DNA of 64,000 nucleotides from Mariniflexile gromovii (GCF_017814435.1 NZ_JAGJCB010000004.1:1-64000); one strand, 5' to 3'; positions 25,211 through 34,291 are shown, counted from the first letter of the stretch. Program-made: numbers and translations. The notes: generated from the sequence alone by a model not told the origin.

Positions 25211-26695
25211 ATGAAATTAACAAAAGCCCTAATTCTAGTATTTGCCATTTCCTTTTTAGCAACCAGTTGTTTTGAAGATGAAGATGACAATCAAATTTCA
25301 GCAAGTTCTATAAACGATTTTGTTTGGAAAGGCATGAATGTTTTTTACCTATATAAAGATAACATTCCAAATCTTGCCAATGATAGGTTCACTTCAAACC
25401 AAGAATATAGTGATTATTTGAATAGCTATTCTGACCCTAAAGACTTATTTGAAAGTTTAGTATACCAAAGTGAAACTGTAGATAAATACAGTTGGATTGT
25501 TGATGATTATATTGCTTTAGAGCAACTTTTTAGTGGTGTTTCAACCAGTAACGGCATGGAGTATAAACTTTTTCTTCAACCCAATAGCAACACCAATGCC
25601 ATAGGTATTGTGCGTTTGGTGCTTAACAATAGCGATGCTGCCAATAAGGGTTTAAAGCGTGGTGATGTTTTTAACGCTATAAATGGCACACCTTTAACAG
25701 TAAATAACTACAGCAGTTTATTAGCTTCTACCTCATACACCTTAAATTTAGCAACTTACAACACGAATAACACACCTGAAACTTCTGATGATACCGTGGT
25801 TTCTAAAAACGAAACCATTGCTCTTACCAAATTAGAATATGCTGAAAACCCCATTTATACCACTAAAATTTTTAGTGTTAAGGGAGAAAATGTTGGCTAT
25901 TTAATGTACAATGGTTTTACTGCAAACTACGATTCACAACTTAATGCTGTTTTTGGCAATTTTAAATCTAACAATGTAAAGCACCTTATATTGGATTTAA
26001 GATATAATCCTGGGGGATCTGTAAATTCCGCCATTTTATTATCTAGCATGATTACGGGGCAATTTAACGGAGAAATTTTTAGTACCGAAGCATGGAATAG
26101 CGAATTTCAAGAATATTTTGAAACAAAAGAACCCGAATCGTTAATCAACCGATTTACAAATAGGGTAAATGGCGCTGCTTTAAATAGTTTAAACCTTCAA
26201 AAAGTATATATTTTGGCAACTGATGCTTCTGCTTCTGCCAGTGAATTGGTTATAAATGCTCTAGACCCGTATATTAATGTTGTCCATATTGGCGATTATA
26301 CCACTGGAAAATACCAAGCTTCAACCACTTTATACGACTCTGAAAATTTTACAAAAGAAGGTGCTAACCCAAACCATGCTTATGCCATGCAACCCCTTAT
26401 TTTTAAATCTTTAAACAAAGTAGGTTATACCGATTATGATAACGGCTTAACACCAGATATAGAACTAAAAGAATCATACATCAATTTAGGTGTTATTGGC
26501 AATGAAAACGAGCCACTTTTAGCCGCAGCCTTAGCTAATATTGAAGGTTCTATTAGTAAGTTAGAAGCTATCAAATCAAAATCTTTTCAAACTTTAAAAC
26601 CTTTTAAGGATAGCAATAGTTTTGAACCCCACCATAATGAAATGTATGTGGACAAAAAGCTTCCTGCGGACTTTATTAGAAAAAGCTTTAAGTGA
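25211..26695 (+). CDS. S41 family peptidase, lipoprotein
   Basis: This 494-residue protein has a lipobox (FLATSC, Cys 20), then an acidic linker DEDDN. A PDZ-like domain (about 130-190, IGIVRLVLNNSDAANKGLKRGD) and a C-terminal processing-protease-like catalytic domain follow. Catalytic candidates are the serine in TDASASASELVINAL and the lysine in DYTTGKYQ; LILDLRYNPGG is the usual strand. It probably cleaves cell-envelope proteins at the outer membrane. The stop overlaps the GTG of the next gene. Confidence 0.88.
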   Translation: MKLTKALILVFAISFLATSCFEDEDDNQISASSINDFVWKGMNVFYLYKDNIPNLANDRFTSNQEYSDYLNSYSDPKDLFESLVYQSETVDKYSWIVDDYIALEQLFSGVSTSNGMEYKLFLQPNSNTNAIGIVRLVLNNSDAANKGLKRGDVFNAINGTPLTVNNYSSLLASTSYTLNLATYNTNNTPETSDDTVVSKNETIALTKLEYAENPIYTTKIFSVKGENVGYLMYNGFTANYDSQLNAVFGNFKSNNVKHLILDLRYNPGGSVNSAILLSSMITGQFNGEIFSTEAWNSEFQEYFETKEPESLINRFTNRVNGAALNSLNLQKVYILATDASASASELVINALDPYINVVHIGDYTTGKYQASTTLYDSENFTKEGANPNHAYAMQPLIFKSLNKVGYTDYDNGLTPDIELKESYINLGVIGNENEPLLAAALANIEGSISKLEAIKSKSFQTLKPFKDSNSFEPHHNEMYVDKKLPADFIRKSFK

Positions 26696-27405
26696 ACAAA
26701 CTAAAAACCTATTTTAATTGGAGTTCTGGGAAAGATTCCGCTTTAGCGCTCTATCATTTATTAAAAGATGAACGTTATACTGTTGATGAGTTAATCACAA
26801 CCGTAAATAGTCATTACAACCGCGTCTCCATGCACGGTTTGAGAAAGGAATTACTATTTGCTCAAACAGATGCTATAAACATTAAATCTAGTATTATAGA
26901 ATTACCGGAAATGCCAAGTATGGAAATCTATGAACAAAAAATGTTAGAAACCGTTTCTAGATTAAAAACGGAAGGTTTTACACATAGTGCTTTTGGCGAT
27001 ATTTTTTTGGAAGATTTAAGAACTTATAGAGAAGAACAACTGGCAAAACAAGGTTTTGAAACCGTTTTCCCAATTTGGAAACGAAACACCAAAGAACTCA
27101 TTCTTGAATTTTTAGATTTAGGCTTTAAAACAATCGTCGTTTGCGCCAATTCTAAATATTTTGGTGAAGATTTTGTTGGTACTGTTATCGACAAAAACTT
27201 TATAGACAATTTACCAGAAGGTGTTGACCCCTGTGGTGAAAATGGCGAATTCCATACCTTTTGTTTTGATGGACCTATTTTCAAAAACTCCATTCCATTT
27301 ACTATTGGAGAAAAAGTGTATCGTGAATATGATAGTCCAAAAACCGATAATGCTATTTGTGAGAGTGATAAATATGGTGTTTGGTATTGCGATTTAATTC
27401 CATAA
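26692..27405 (+). CDS. Diphthine-ammonia ligase-like ATPase (Dph6 family)
   Basis: This 237-residue adenine-nucleotide alpha-hydrolase has the PP-loop FNWSSGKDSALALYHLL (about 6-22) and the family-typical GDIFLEDLRTYREEQL and GVDPCGENGEFHTF. In eukaryotes and archaea the family amidates diphthine. Bacteria lack diphthamide, so the substrate here is unknown. It starts at a GTG that overlaps the S41 stop (GTGA), implying coupled translation. A 134-bp palindromic repeat follows. Confidence 0.85.
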   Translation: MNKLKTYFNWSSGKDSALALYHLLKDERYTVDELITTVNSHYNRVSMHGLRKELLFAQTDAINIKSSIIELPEMPSMEIYEQKMLETVSRLKTEGFTHSAFGDIFLEDLRTYREEQLAKQGFETVFPIWKRNTKELILEFLDLGFKTIVVCANSKYFGEDFVGTVIDKNFIDNLPEGVDPCGENGEFHTFCFDGPIFKNSIPFTIGEKVYREYDSPKTDNAICESDKYGVWYCDLIP

Positions 27406-27407
27406 AA

Positions 27408-27542
27408 AAGAGGCTGTCTTAAAAGTCTATATATTGTCAAACTGAACTTGTTTCAGTTTCTAATAAATATTGGTTATCAACGAGTTAAGATTCTGAAATG
27501 AATTCAGAATGACACTTGTTGATACTTTTCAGACAGCCTCTT
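27408..27542. repeat. 134-bp palindromic element, copy 1 (bidirectional terminator-like)
   Basis: The element is bounded by AAGAGGCTGTCT on the left and AGACAGCCTCTT on the right. Inside are two smaller palindromes, AACTGAACTTGTTTCAGTT and TTCTGAAATGAATTCAGAA. The reverse complement of 60967-61103 matches it with only a few differences. It fills most of a convergent intergenic gap, and the outer stem followed by T-rich DNA could terminate transcripts from both sides. Confidence 0.85.
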
Positions 27543-27569
27543 CTATCTTTAAATTTTAAAATTCTGAAT

Positions 27570-28538
27570 TTAACGTTTTATTAGTTTTTGAACTCCTGAA
27601 CCTTGTGTGTTTGTTAACTTCACAAAATAAATTCCTGAAAGTAAGTTTTCAATTGAAATTGGTGTTTGCTTCACATTTAATTCTTGCTTTAAAACCAAAC
27701 TTCCTGAAACAGAATAGATTTCCAAAGTTCCCGTTTCTGAAACTTGAAATGAAGTTGTGGCTGGATTTGGATACAATGCGATTATCATTTTATTGGAAGC
27801 ATTCTTTAAACTCAATGTTTTTTGGTTAATAACGCCCACAGCATCTAAATCGAACCCAGATGAAGCAAATGGTGTTGGATAAGGATCGTTTACCATATTA
27901 CCATAACTATCATAAGTTGCATATGTTGGATTAATGCTTCCCACAACATCAATAATTTTTACATGTGTAATGCTATTTTTATCTAACAAAACATCATCTT
28001 CAATATCATCTAAATTAAAAGGCGTACCGTAACTTGCTTTATACTTTCCCGCTAAATTATTAATATAAGTAGGATCTAGATTTCCAAATCCCCCAACTTG
28101 TGTAGTGGTTTGCGTTTGGCTATGCGCTGGAAATCTGAAAAAATTTATACCATCAGAACTTACTTCAACAAAAGCCAATTCTAGAAAAGTATTACTGAAA
28201 CTATTTTCAAAAACAGCAAAATCAAACCCCGAACCATTCGCGATTGGGGTGCTAAACGCAAGCGTTGCTGTTCCTCCGTCTCCTAAACTTACTATTTGTC
28301 CATTCGCTTTATTAATAGCGTATTCAGGACTTCCAGCACTTGCTAAGGCAACGGTGGTTGCCGCTATATCTTGTGGCCCTCTAACAACAGTGATGCCTGT
28401 TGCCCAACCTGTAAATACTTCGGAATCCCTGAAAATAGCTGTGGTGCCTTCAACTCCTACTGCGGGCGCATACGATTGTCCAAACATTGAACTATTTAAC
28501 AATGCAAATAGGCCTAAAAAAAAGTAATTTTGTTTCAT
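27570..28538 (-). CDS. T9SS-exported cell surface protein in the B12 locus
   Basis: This 322-residue protein has a signal peptide (ends SSMFGQ), a beta-rich domain (about 22-245) with FDFAVFENSF and SSGFDLDAVGVI, and a type IX secretion sorting domain (about 250-322: MIIALYPNPATTSFQV ... GIYFVKLTN ... LIKR). It lies downstream of the BtuB-like receptor and BtuG-like propeller genes under the B12 riboswitch. I infer a surface role in cobalamin capture. It could instead be an unrelated adhesin with its own promoter. A 15-bp hairpin precedes it. Confidence 0.75.
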   Translation of the reverse strand: MKQNYFFLGLFALLNSSMFGQSYAPAVGVEGTTAIFRDSEVFTGWATGITVVRGPQDIAATTVALASAGSPEYAINKANGQIVSLGDGGTATLAFSTPIANGSGFDFAVFENSFSNTFLELAFVEVSSDGINFFRFPAHSQTQTTTQVGGFGNLDPTYINNLAGKYKASYGTPFNLDDIEDDVLLDKNSITHVKIIDVVGSINPTYATYDSYGNMVNDPYPTPFASSGFDLDAVGVINQKTLSLKNASNKMIIALYPNPATTSFQVSETGTLEIYSVSGSLVLKQELNVKQTPISIENLLSGIYFVKLTNTQGSGVQKLIKR

Positions 28539-28622
28539 AATTTATCTTAAAATTTGGATGTGGAAATTTAGTCGCACATGGCAACTTTGTCTATTATATT
28601 ATGTATTAGAGAATTAACTTAA

Positions 28623-28682
28623 ACTTAAAACCATATGTCTTTCAAAAAATACATTTTCAAAAAACACCATATGGTTTTAAGT
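28623..28682 (-). promoter_or_regulatory. Long stem-loop between the BtuG-like and T9SS genes
   Basis: Perfect 15-bp arms ACTTAAAACCATATG (28623-28637) and CATATGGTTTTAAGT (28668-28682) enclose a 30-nt loop that holds TTTTTTGAAA twice on the minus strand. No T-run follows on the minus strand, so it is more likely an mRNA processing or stability element than a terminator. Confidence 0.7.
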
Positions 28683-28701
28683 AAGTTGAAAGAAAGGAGT
28701 C

Positions 28702-29769
28702 TTAGTTGAAGTAAATTTTTGCAGCTCCTACTTTTAATGATTTAGTAGTAGTCAACGATTTTGATGATAAATCGTAAATAAGGAGGTCGCCAGTACCTGC
28801 TGTGAAATCTGTTTTTGTACCGTATAACATATTATCATTAACGGCCAATCCATAAAACGAATCGTTAATAATACTTTCCGTAGGCAAACTTGTTGCAGCA
28901 TCATTTATAGTATATATTTTACTGCCTGCTTGATAATATAATTTTCCATCGGCATAAGCCATCAAACTCGGGTATATACCATTATTGAAAATTAAAGTTG
29001 AAACAATGGAGTTATTAGCCACATTAATTCTAACAAGACTTCCATCGGTATGTCCGGTAGGGTTCCAATTGGCATCATACTGAGTAGCACCCTCACATAA
29101 AACCACCAATTCGCCTGCTTGATTAAAAACCATTTCATCTGGAACATCATTAACTGTTATGGTTTGAACAGTTTTGGTTGCTGCATCAATTACCGAAACA
29201 ATATTATTTGTAGACCATCCGCCTTTATGCGAAACGTACAACTTACCATTTTTAGCTAAAATTTGCTCTGGTCCTTCTCCAACCGAAATGGAGCTTTCTA
29301 CAGTATTTGTAGCTAAATCGATAACGGCAACAACATCATCTAAAGCACTACCGCCATCACCCCAATCGGTTACATACCCTTTGCCATTAGCAAACGCCAT
29401 GTATCTTGGGTTTGTTAAACCTGCATCAATAGTAGCAATAGATGTAAATGAATAACGATCTACCACTTCAATTTTTTGAGATACGTTTACAACTATATAA
29501 GCCAATTCATCAGTAAAAGCAATACTCTGAGCTGTATCTCCTAATAATCTTGAATTTACATTGTTAAAAATATTATTCTCTACAACAGAATAATCGTTAG
29601 ACACATAAGATACCGAAGCATTTCCTTGAAAGAAGTTGCCCTCATTTACAATTAACATCCCATTGTCATAAACACCTTTTATTTCATCTACAGGATCATC
29701 GTCATTAGTACACGATGTAAAAATAAGACCTATGGCTAAGGCAAGTAAAGTAAATTTGTTCATTTTCAT
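28702..29769 (-). CDS. btuG: BtuG-like surface beta-propeller lipoprotein (YncE/DUF5074 type)
   Basis: This 355-residue lipoprotein (lipobox FTSC, Cys 20, followed by TNDDDPVDE, an outer-leaflet export-like acidic stretch) has repeated propeller blades: VAVIDLATNTVESSISVGEG, VSVIDAATKTVQTITVNDVP and LVRINVANNSIVSTLIF. It lies 3 bp after the BtuB-like receptor gene, under a B12 riboswitch. Bacteroides BtuG is the surface propeller that hands cobalamin to BtuB. The layout and fold fit that role, though this is homology and context only. Confidence 0.8.
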   Translation of the reverse strand: MKMNKFTLLALAIGLIFTSCTNDDDPVDEIKGVYDNGMLIVNEGNFFQGNASVSYVSNDYSVVENNIFNNVNSRLLGDTAQSIAFTDELAYIVVNVSQKIEVVDRYSFTSIATIDAGLTNPRYMAFANGKGYVTDWGDGGSALDDVVAVIDLATNTVESSISVGEGPEQILAKNGKLYVSHKGGWSTNNIVSVIDAATKTVQTITVNDVPDEMVFNQAGELVVLCEGATQYDANWNPTGHTDGSLVRINVANNSIVSTLIFNNGIYPSLMAYADGKLYYQAGSKIYTINDAATSLPTESIINDSFYGLAVNDNMLYGTKTDFTAGTGDLLIYDLSSKSLTTTKSLKVGAAKIYFN

Positions 29770-29772
29770 AAT

Positions 29773-31602
29773 TTAAAATTTTATAATTGTTTGTATTTGA
29801 TAATTTCTATTTGGCATGGGTCGTAATGCCACGTTTTCGTAATAAGTATTGTATAGATTGTTTATTTTAAAATTAATTTCATAATTAATATGGCCGTTTT
29901 CATTTAAGCTGTAACCCAAGCCCATATTACCAACATTATAACCTGTAAGTGTACTACCTATAATAGATACTTCACCATTATACATATGCTGATAATACAT
30001 GTTGAATTTTTTATGACCATATGAAAAAGATGTATTTGCCTTATGAAACGGCACATAAATAAGTTGCTTTTTGGTTTCCATATTTTCTGAAACCGTGTAT
30101 GAATAATGCGCATTAAATTTAAACTGGTGTGCCTTTACCCTGTAATATGATTCCATTTCTAATTCGGCACCATAACTTTGAGACTCTGTTACATTTTTAG
30201 GGCTCCAAACACCACTATTATTAGGTGTCCATTGAATTAAATCTTCGGTATGTATATAATAACCGTTTAGTTTAAAATTGAAATATTCAAAATGAAGTTG
30301 CTGACCAAAATCTAATTGATACGACGACTCTGGAACCAAATCTAAATTCCCACCTGGATTCCAATACAAATCGTTAAAGGTTGGTACACGATAATTTTTT
30401 GAACCGTTCATTAGAATTTTATATGTATCCGTAACTTGATATGCTGCATCTAAAGAATACACAAACGGACTTTCGAACCCTGAAGTAAAGTCTTTTCTCA
30501 GGTTTAAACCATAACTCAACTTTTCTGTTACCTTGTGGTTTAATAAAATTGTTGTTGAAAAAGCGTCTCGTTTGGGGTTGCCAAAACTGCTTCCTGCTCC
30601 TTCATAACTGTTATAATCTAAAATGGTTTTAAATTGTAGTTTTTCTGATAAGCGTACATTCAAACTATGGTTTATGAAATACGTATTCACTTTTCCGAAG
30701 GTATAGTTATCGGTGTTTTTATTTTCAAAATATTTAAATACCTCCTGAAGATGCCCTGCTTTTAAGCTTGAATTGAACATTCCTGAAATACGAACCCATT
30801 CTAGCATATTTCGGTAATTTTCATCTTCATACTTACTTCTTGCGGGAGCCACCAAGGTTCCAGAAAATTCTCTTTCACCTATATAACTCTGACTATATAA
30901 TTTCAAAACATCATTCTTTGAAATAAAATATCCAAGGTTCACATTCAAATTTAAGTTTTCGAACGCCCCATTTTCATTCACTTTATTAGTTCCTAAAAAC
31001 TTATAATCATTATCAGAATCTACGTAAAACAATCCGAAATTAACAGAAAACAAATTGGTTCCGAAAGATGACTTAAAGCCAGTTTGCTTGGTATTAAAAC
31101 TTCCATAAGATGCCTCAACAGTATTTTCAAAATGCGTATTAAAAGCCAATTTGTTATTTAAATGAATACTTCCTCCAATGGCGCCACTACCATATTGCAC
31201 ACTCCCACCACCACTTCTAATGGAAATAGAATTGAAATTACTGGAGCTTAACGTATTGAAATCTGCTTGACCATTAAGTTGCGAATTGATATTAATACCA
31301 TTCCAAATAACAGCAGTTTGTGAAGCATTGGTGCCTCGAAACGATGGTGAAGACACCATACCATAACCGTTTTCCTTAAAATACAAATTACTATTAAAAG
31401 CCAACAAACTGGTTAATGACCTTGAATTGTTCTTTAAAATTGAATCATTTAAAACAGACTGATTAACTCCTGAAGCATAATGAATTAGCTTACTGTCACT
31501 TAAAACAATTTCATCCAAAACCTGAATGGAATCTGTGATAGATTGCGCCCTGCCATGTAAACAAGTACTTGCAAAAAAGAAAATAAGTATTATTTTTTTC
31601 AT
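29773..31602 (-). CDS. btuB: TonB-dependent cobalamin receptor (BtuB-like)
   Basis: This 609-residue outer-membrane receptor has a signal peptide (to GRAQ) and a TonB-box-like VLDEIVLSDS. The plug domain (about 50-160) includes PSFRGTNASQTAVIWNGINI and SIRSGGGSVQYGSGAIGGSI. A 22-strand-type barrel follows, ending in YQIQTIIKF with a terminal aromatic. The cobalamin riboswitch lies directly upstream on the same strand, which identifies the substrate well. It is slightly shorter than many siderophore receptors, as BtuB proteins are. Confidence 0.92.
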   Translation of the reverse strand: MKKIILIFFFASTCLHGRAQSITDSIQVLDEIVLSDSKLIHYASGVNQSVLNDSILKNNSRSLTSLLAFNSNLYFKENGYGMVSSPSFRGTNASQTAVIWNGININSQLNGQADFNTLSSSNFNSISIRSGGGSVQYGSGAIGGSIHLNNKLAFNTHFENTVEASYGSFNTKQTGFKSSFGTNLFSVNFGLFYVDSDNDYKFLGTNKVNENGAFENLNLNVNLGYFISKNDVLKLYSQSYIGEREFSGTLVAPARSKYEDENYRNMLEWVRISGMFNSSLKAGHLQEVFKYFENKNTDNYTFGKVNTYFINHSLNVRLSEKLQFKTILDYNSYEGAGSSFGNPKRDAFSTTILLNHKVTEKLSYGLNLRKDFTSGFESPFVYSLDAAYQVTDTYKILMNGSKNYRVPTFNDLYWNPGGNLDLVPESSYQLDFGQQLHFEYFNFKLNGYYIHTEDLIQWTPNNSGVWSPKNVTESQSYGAELEMESYYRVKAHQFKFNAHYSYTVSENMETKKQLIYVPFHKANTSFSYGHKKFNMYYQHMYNGEVSIIGSTLTGYNVGNMGLGYSLNENGHINYEINFKINNLYNTYYENVALRPMPNRNYQIQTIIKF

Positions 31603-31639
31603 AATCTTGAAGACTCTTTTCCCGAAAGCCGTATTAGAT

Positions 31640-31930
31640 GATGAAAAATGGCAGGTCTCCTGACTTATTTAATGTTATGCTACCTTCCCAGTATTAACCA
31701 GTGGTTTTGAAGTAATAACATCCTTTTTATAGGTACTGAAACAAGTTCAGTATAAACTTACAGTTGCGGGAACAGTTCTGGAATTAATGAATTACGATTT
31801 AAGAATTACGAATTTTATAAACACAAAAAACATAAATCTAAAATCTGCAATCGTAAATCATTGCACCAGATTCCCTTTTAATCGACTCAAATCCCTAAAC
31901 TTTTTAGAAGGTTGATTGTCGAACCAAATT
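31640..31930 (-). ncRNA. Cobalamin (AdoCbl) riboswitch upstream of btuB
   Basis: Read on the minus strand, the conserved parts are in order: AAAAGGGAATCTGGTGCAAT (from about 31880 down to 31860), then TTCCAGAACTG, TTCCCGCAACTGTAA, and the B12 box AAGTCAGGAGACCTGCC (31666-31650). GGGAA pairs with TTCCC and TCTGG with CCAGA. The loop of the second pair is enlarged by about 76 nt of low-complexity DNA (31784-31859). The expression platform lies between the B12 box and the btuB start at 31602. The divergent importer operon does not carry it. Confidence 0.92.
31734..31752. repeat. Palindrome in the riboswitch shared with the 134-bp elements
   Basis: TACTGAAACAAGTTCAGTA (7-bp arms, 5-nt loop) forms a peripheral hairpin of the aptamer. 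Its 17-nt core ACTGAAACAAGTTCAGT is identical to the inner palindrome of the repeats at 27408-27542 and 60967-61103. Confidence 0.75.
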
Positions 31931-31936
31931 TCTCTG

Positions 31937-31944
31937 CAAAAGTA
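31937..31944 (-). promoter_or_regulatory. -7 box of the riboswitch-btuB transcript
   Basis: On the minus strand the sequence is TACTTTTG. It gives a start near 31930, just ahead of the aptamer. The nearest TTG is 23 bp upstream. Confidence 0.6.
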
Positions 31945-31970
31945 AACATTTTGTTTAAAGATTTATCCAA

Positions 31971-31993
31971 AAGATTAAATAATCTTACTTTTG
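31971..31993 (+). promoter_or_regulatory. Promoter and palindrome of the BtuFCD-like operon
   Basis: The -7 box TACTTTTG is at 31986-31993. A palindrome AAGATT-AAAT-AATCTT (31971-31986) abuts it and could be an operator. The transcript would have a leader of only about 13 nt before the TTG start at 32013, so it lies outside riboswitch control. Confidence 0.5.
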
Positions 31994-32012
31994 AAAAAAC
32001 AAATAACAATCA

Positions 32013-33155
32013 TTGAAAAAAGCAGTTTTATTATTCGTGTTTCTATGCTTCCTAGCATGTAAAAACAATCAGAAAAAACCTCTTGAAACGGTACAAGACC
32101 TTACTAAGTCTGAATATCAATATGCTAAAGGGTTTTCAGTTACTTATACTGAAAATTTTAAAATCCTAACCATTTCCAATCCTTGGCCCAAAGCTGAAAA
32201 GGTTTACAAATATGCTTTGGTTCAAAAAAACATGCTTTCAAAAATAACTTTAAACAAAGATGAATTTGATGGCATTATCACCGTTCCTATTGAAAAAATT
32301 GTGGTTACTTCAACCACGCACATTCCTGCTTTAGAATTGTTGAACGTAGAACAAACACTGGTTGGGTTTCCTGGGTCGGATTATATTTCTTCTGAAAAAA
32401 CAAGACACAGAATTGATAGCGGATTGATACGAGAATTAGGCAAAAACGAAGGCATCAACACCGAAGTTTTGTTGGAATTGAAACCCGATGTGGTGATAGG
32501 TTTTGGCATTGATGGTAACAACCGAACCTTCGAAACCATAAAGAAATCTGGGATTCCTGTTATTTTTAATGGCGATTGGGTTGAAGCATCACCTCTGGCA
32601 AAAGCAGAATGGATTAAGTTTTTCGGTGTGTTGTTCAATAAAGAAAAAGAAGCCGATTCTATATTCAACACTATTGAAAAAGATTATCTGGAAGCCAAAA
32701 TATTAGCCAAAAACGCTAAAACAAAACCGAGCATATTAAGCGGCGCCATGCATAACGATGTTTGGTTTTTACCAAACGGCAACAGTACGGAAGCACAACT
32801 TTTAAAAGATGCCAACACCAATTATTTGTGGAGCGACTCCGAAGGCACTGGTAGTTTATCCCTTAATTTTGAAACTGTTTTTTCAAAAGCCAAAGACGCC
32901 GATATTTGGTTGAGCCCTTCAAACTACATCCATAGGGAAGCGCTTAAAAACGCCAATTCACATCATGCCATGTTTAAAGCGTTTCAAAATAAAAACATAT
33001 ATTCCACTATAAATACCAAAGGGAAATCTGGCGGTATTCTGTATTTTGAATTGGGCACTACCCGACCCGATTTGGTTTTAAAAGACTTAATTAAAATTTG
33101 CCATCCAGAACTCTTAAAAAATCATGACCTTTACTTTTTTAAACCTTTAGATTAG
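32013..33155 (+). CDS. btuF: ABC transporter substrate-binding lipoprotein, BtuF-like
   Basis: This 380-residue protein has a lipoprotein signal (FLCFLACK, Cys near 16) and the helical-backbone metal-receptor (type III binding protein) fold of vitamin B12 and siderophore carriers. Conserved pieces are KIVVTSTTHIPALELL, LELKPDVVIGFG and FNGDWVEASPLAKAEWIKF. The start codon is TTG. It is the first gene of an importer divergent from the B12-riboswitch receptor operon. Iron-siderophore binding is the alternative; context favours cobalamin. Confidence 0.85.
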   Translation: MKKAVLLFVFLCFLACKNNQKKPLETVQDLTKSEYQYAKGFSVTYTENFKILTISNPWPKAEKVYKYALVQKNMLSKITLNKDEFDGIITVPIEKIVVTSTTHIPALELLNVEQTLVGFPGSDYISSEKTRHRIDSGLIRELGKNEGINTEVLLELKPDVVIGFGIDGNNRTFETIKKSGIPVIFNGDWVEASPLAKAEWIKFFGVLFNKEKEADSIFNTIEKDYLEAKILAKNAKTKPSILSGAMHNDVWFLPNGNSTEAQLLKDANTNYLWSDSEGTGSLSLNFETVFSKAKDADIWLSPSNYIHREALKNANSHHAMFKAFQNKNIYSTINTKGKSGGILYFELGTTRPDLVLKDLIKICHPELLKNHDLYFFKPLD

Positions 33156-33203
33156 AATCTGAAAATTCAAAAGAAAAAAATCTAAATTCCAAAATATTAT
33201 TAA

Positions 33204-34235
33204 TTGCTGAATTCAAAAACATATAGCTTTTCATTTTTAGTATTACTCCTAATACTACTTATCTGTTTTTTTACAAACATCAGCTTGGGTTCTGTTTATA
33301 TTCCGTTTAAAGATGTATTTAACAGCCTTATTGGAAGCTCCACCGAGCAAGAAACTTGGCTACAAATCATCCAAAATTACCGGTTACCAAAAGCATTAAC
33401 AGCAATTTTAGTAGGTTCCGGCTTGGGTATTTCAGGGTTGTTGATGCAAACATTGTTTCGTAACCCATTGGCTGGACCTTTTGTGTTGGGCATTAGTTCG
33501 GGCGCTAGTTTGGGTGTTGCTTTGGTTATTCTTGGTTCGTCGGTTTTTGGCGGGGTATTTATGGCTTTTTTAATTTCAAAATGGAGCATTGTAATTGCTG
33601 CTAGTTTGGGTAGTTTTTTAGTACTATTAGCGGTTTTAATGGTTTCAATAAAAGTACGCGACACCATGGCCATACTTATTATTGGACTCATGTTTGCCAG
33701 TATAACAGCGGCTATTGTAAGTGTACTTTCTTATTTTGGATCGGCACAACAACTGCAGCAATATATTTTTTGGGGCTTTGGAAGTTTAGGAAACCTTTCG
33801 TGGGACGAGTTATTCGTATTTTTTATTATTTATTGCCTTGGAATCACAATTAGTTTAGCCTCAGTTAAATCGTTAAACACCTTACTTTTAGGTGAAAATT
33901 ATGCCAAAAGTTTGGGATTGAATATTAAAAGAAGCCGATTGGCCATCATTCTTTCAACCAGTTTATTAGCAGGAACCATTACCGCTTTTACAGGCCCTAT
34001 TGCATTTATAGGCTTAGCCATTCCGCATTTAACACGTCAAATTTTCAATACATCAAATCATAAAATTTTATTACCAGCCGTTTTTTTATTGGGCGCCATC
34101 GTCATGCTTATTTGCGATAGCATTGCACAAGTTCCCAATAGCGACTATACATTGCCTATAAACGCCATAACATCGTTAGTGGGTGCTCCAGTGGTTATCT
34201 GGCTATTGGTTAGAAAACGGAAAATGGTTTTTTAG
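33204..34235 (+). CDS. btuC: ABC transporter permease, FecCD/BtuC family
   Basis: This 343-residue inner-membrane protein has about ten hydrophobic helices. Family signatures are LRNPLAGPFVLGISSGASLG (here FRNPLAGPFVLGISSGASLG) and GPIAFIGLAIPHLTR, which contacts the ATPase. The apparent start is TTG at 33204; no ATG fits before the first helix. It lies between the BtuF-like lipoprotein and the BtuD-like ATPase. The substrate is inferred from the locus. Confidence 0.9.
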   Translation: MLNSKTYSFSFLVLLLILLICFFTNISLGSVYIPFKDVFNSLIGSSTEQETWLQIIQNYRLPKALTAILVGSGLGISGLLMQTLFRNPLAGPFVLGISSGASLGVALVILGSSVFGGVFMAFLISKWSIVIAASLGSFLVLLAVLMVSIKVRDTMAILIIGLMFASITAAIVSVLSYFGSAQQLQQYIFWGFGSLGNLSWDELFVFFIIYCLGITISLASVKSLNTLLLGENYAKSLGLNIKRSRLAIILSTSLLAGTITAFTGPIAFIGLAIPHLTRQIFNTSNHKILLPAVFLLGAIVMLICDSIAQVPNSDYTLPINAITSLVGAPVVIWLLVRKRKMVF

Positions 34236-34291
34236 ATTGGTAGGCAAGTTAGATTATTAGATTGTTTGACTGTTAGACGAATTAGACCCTA

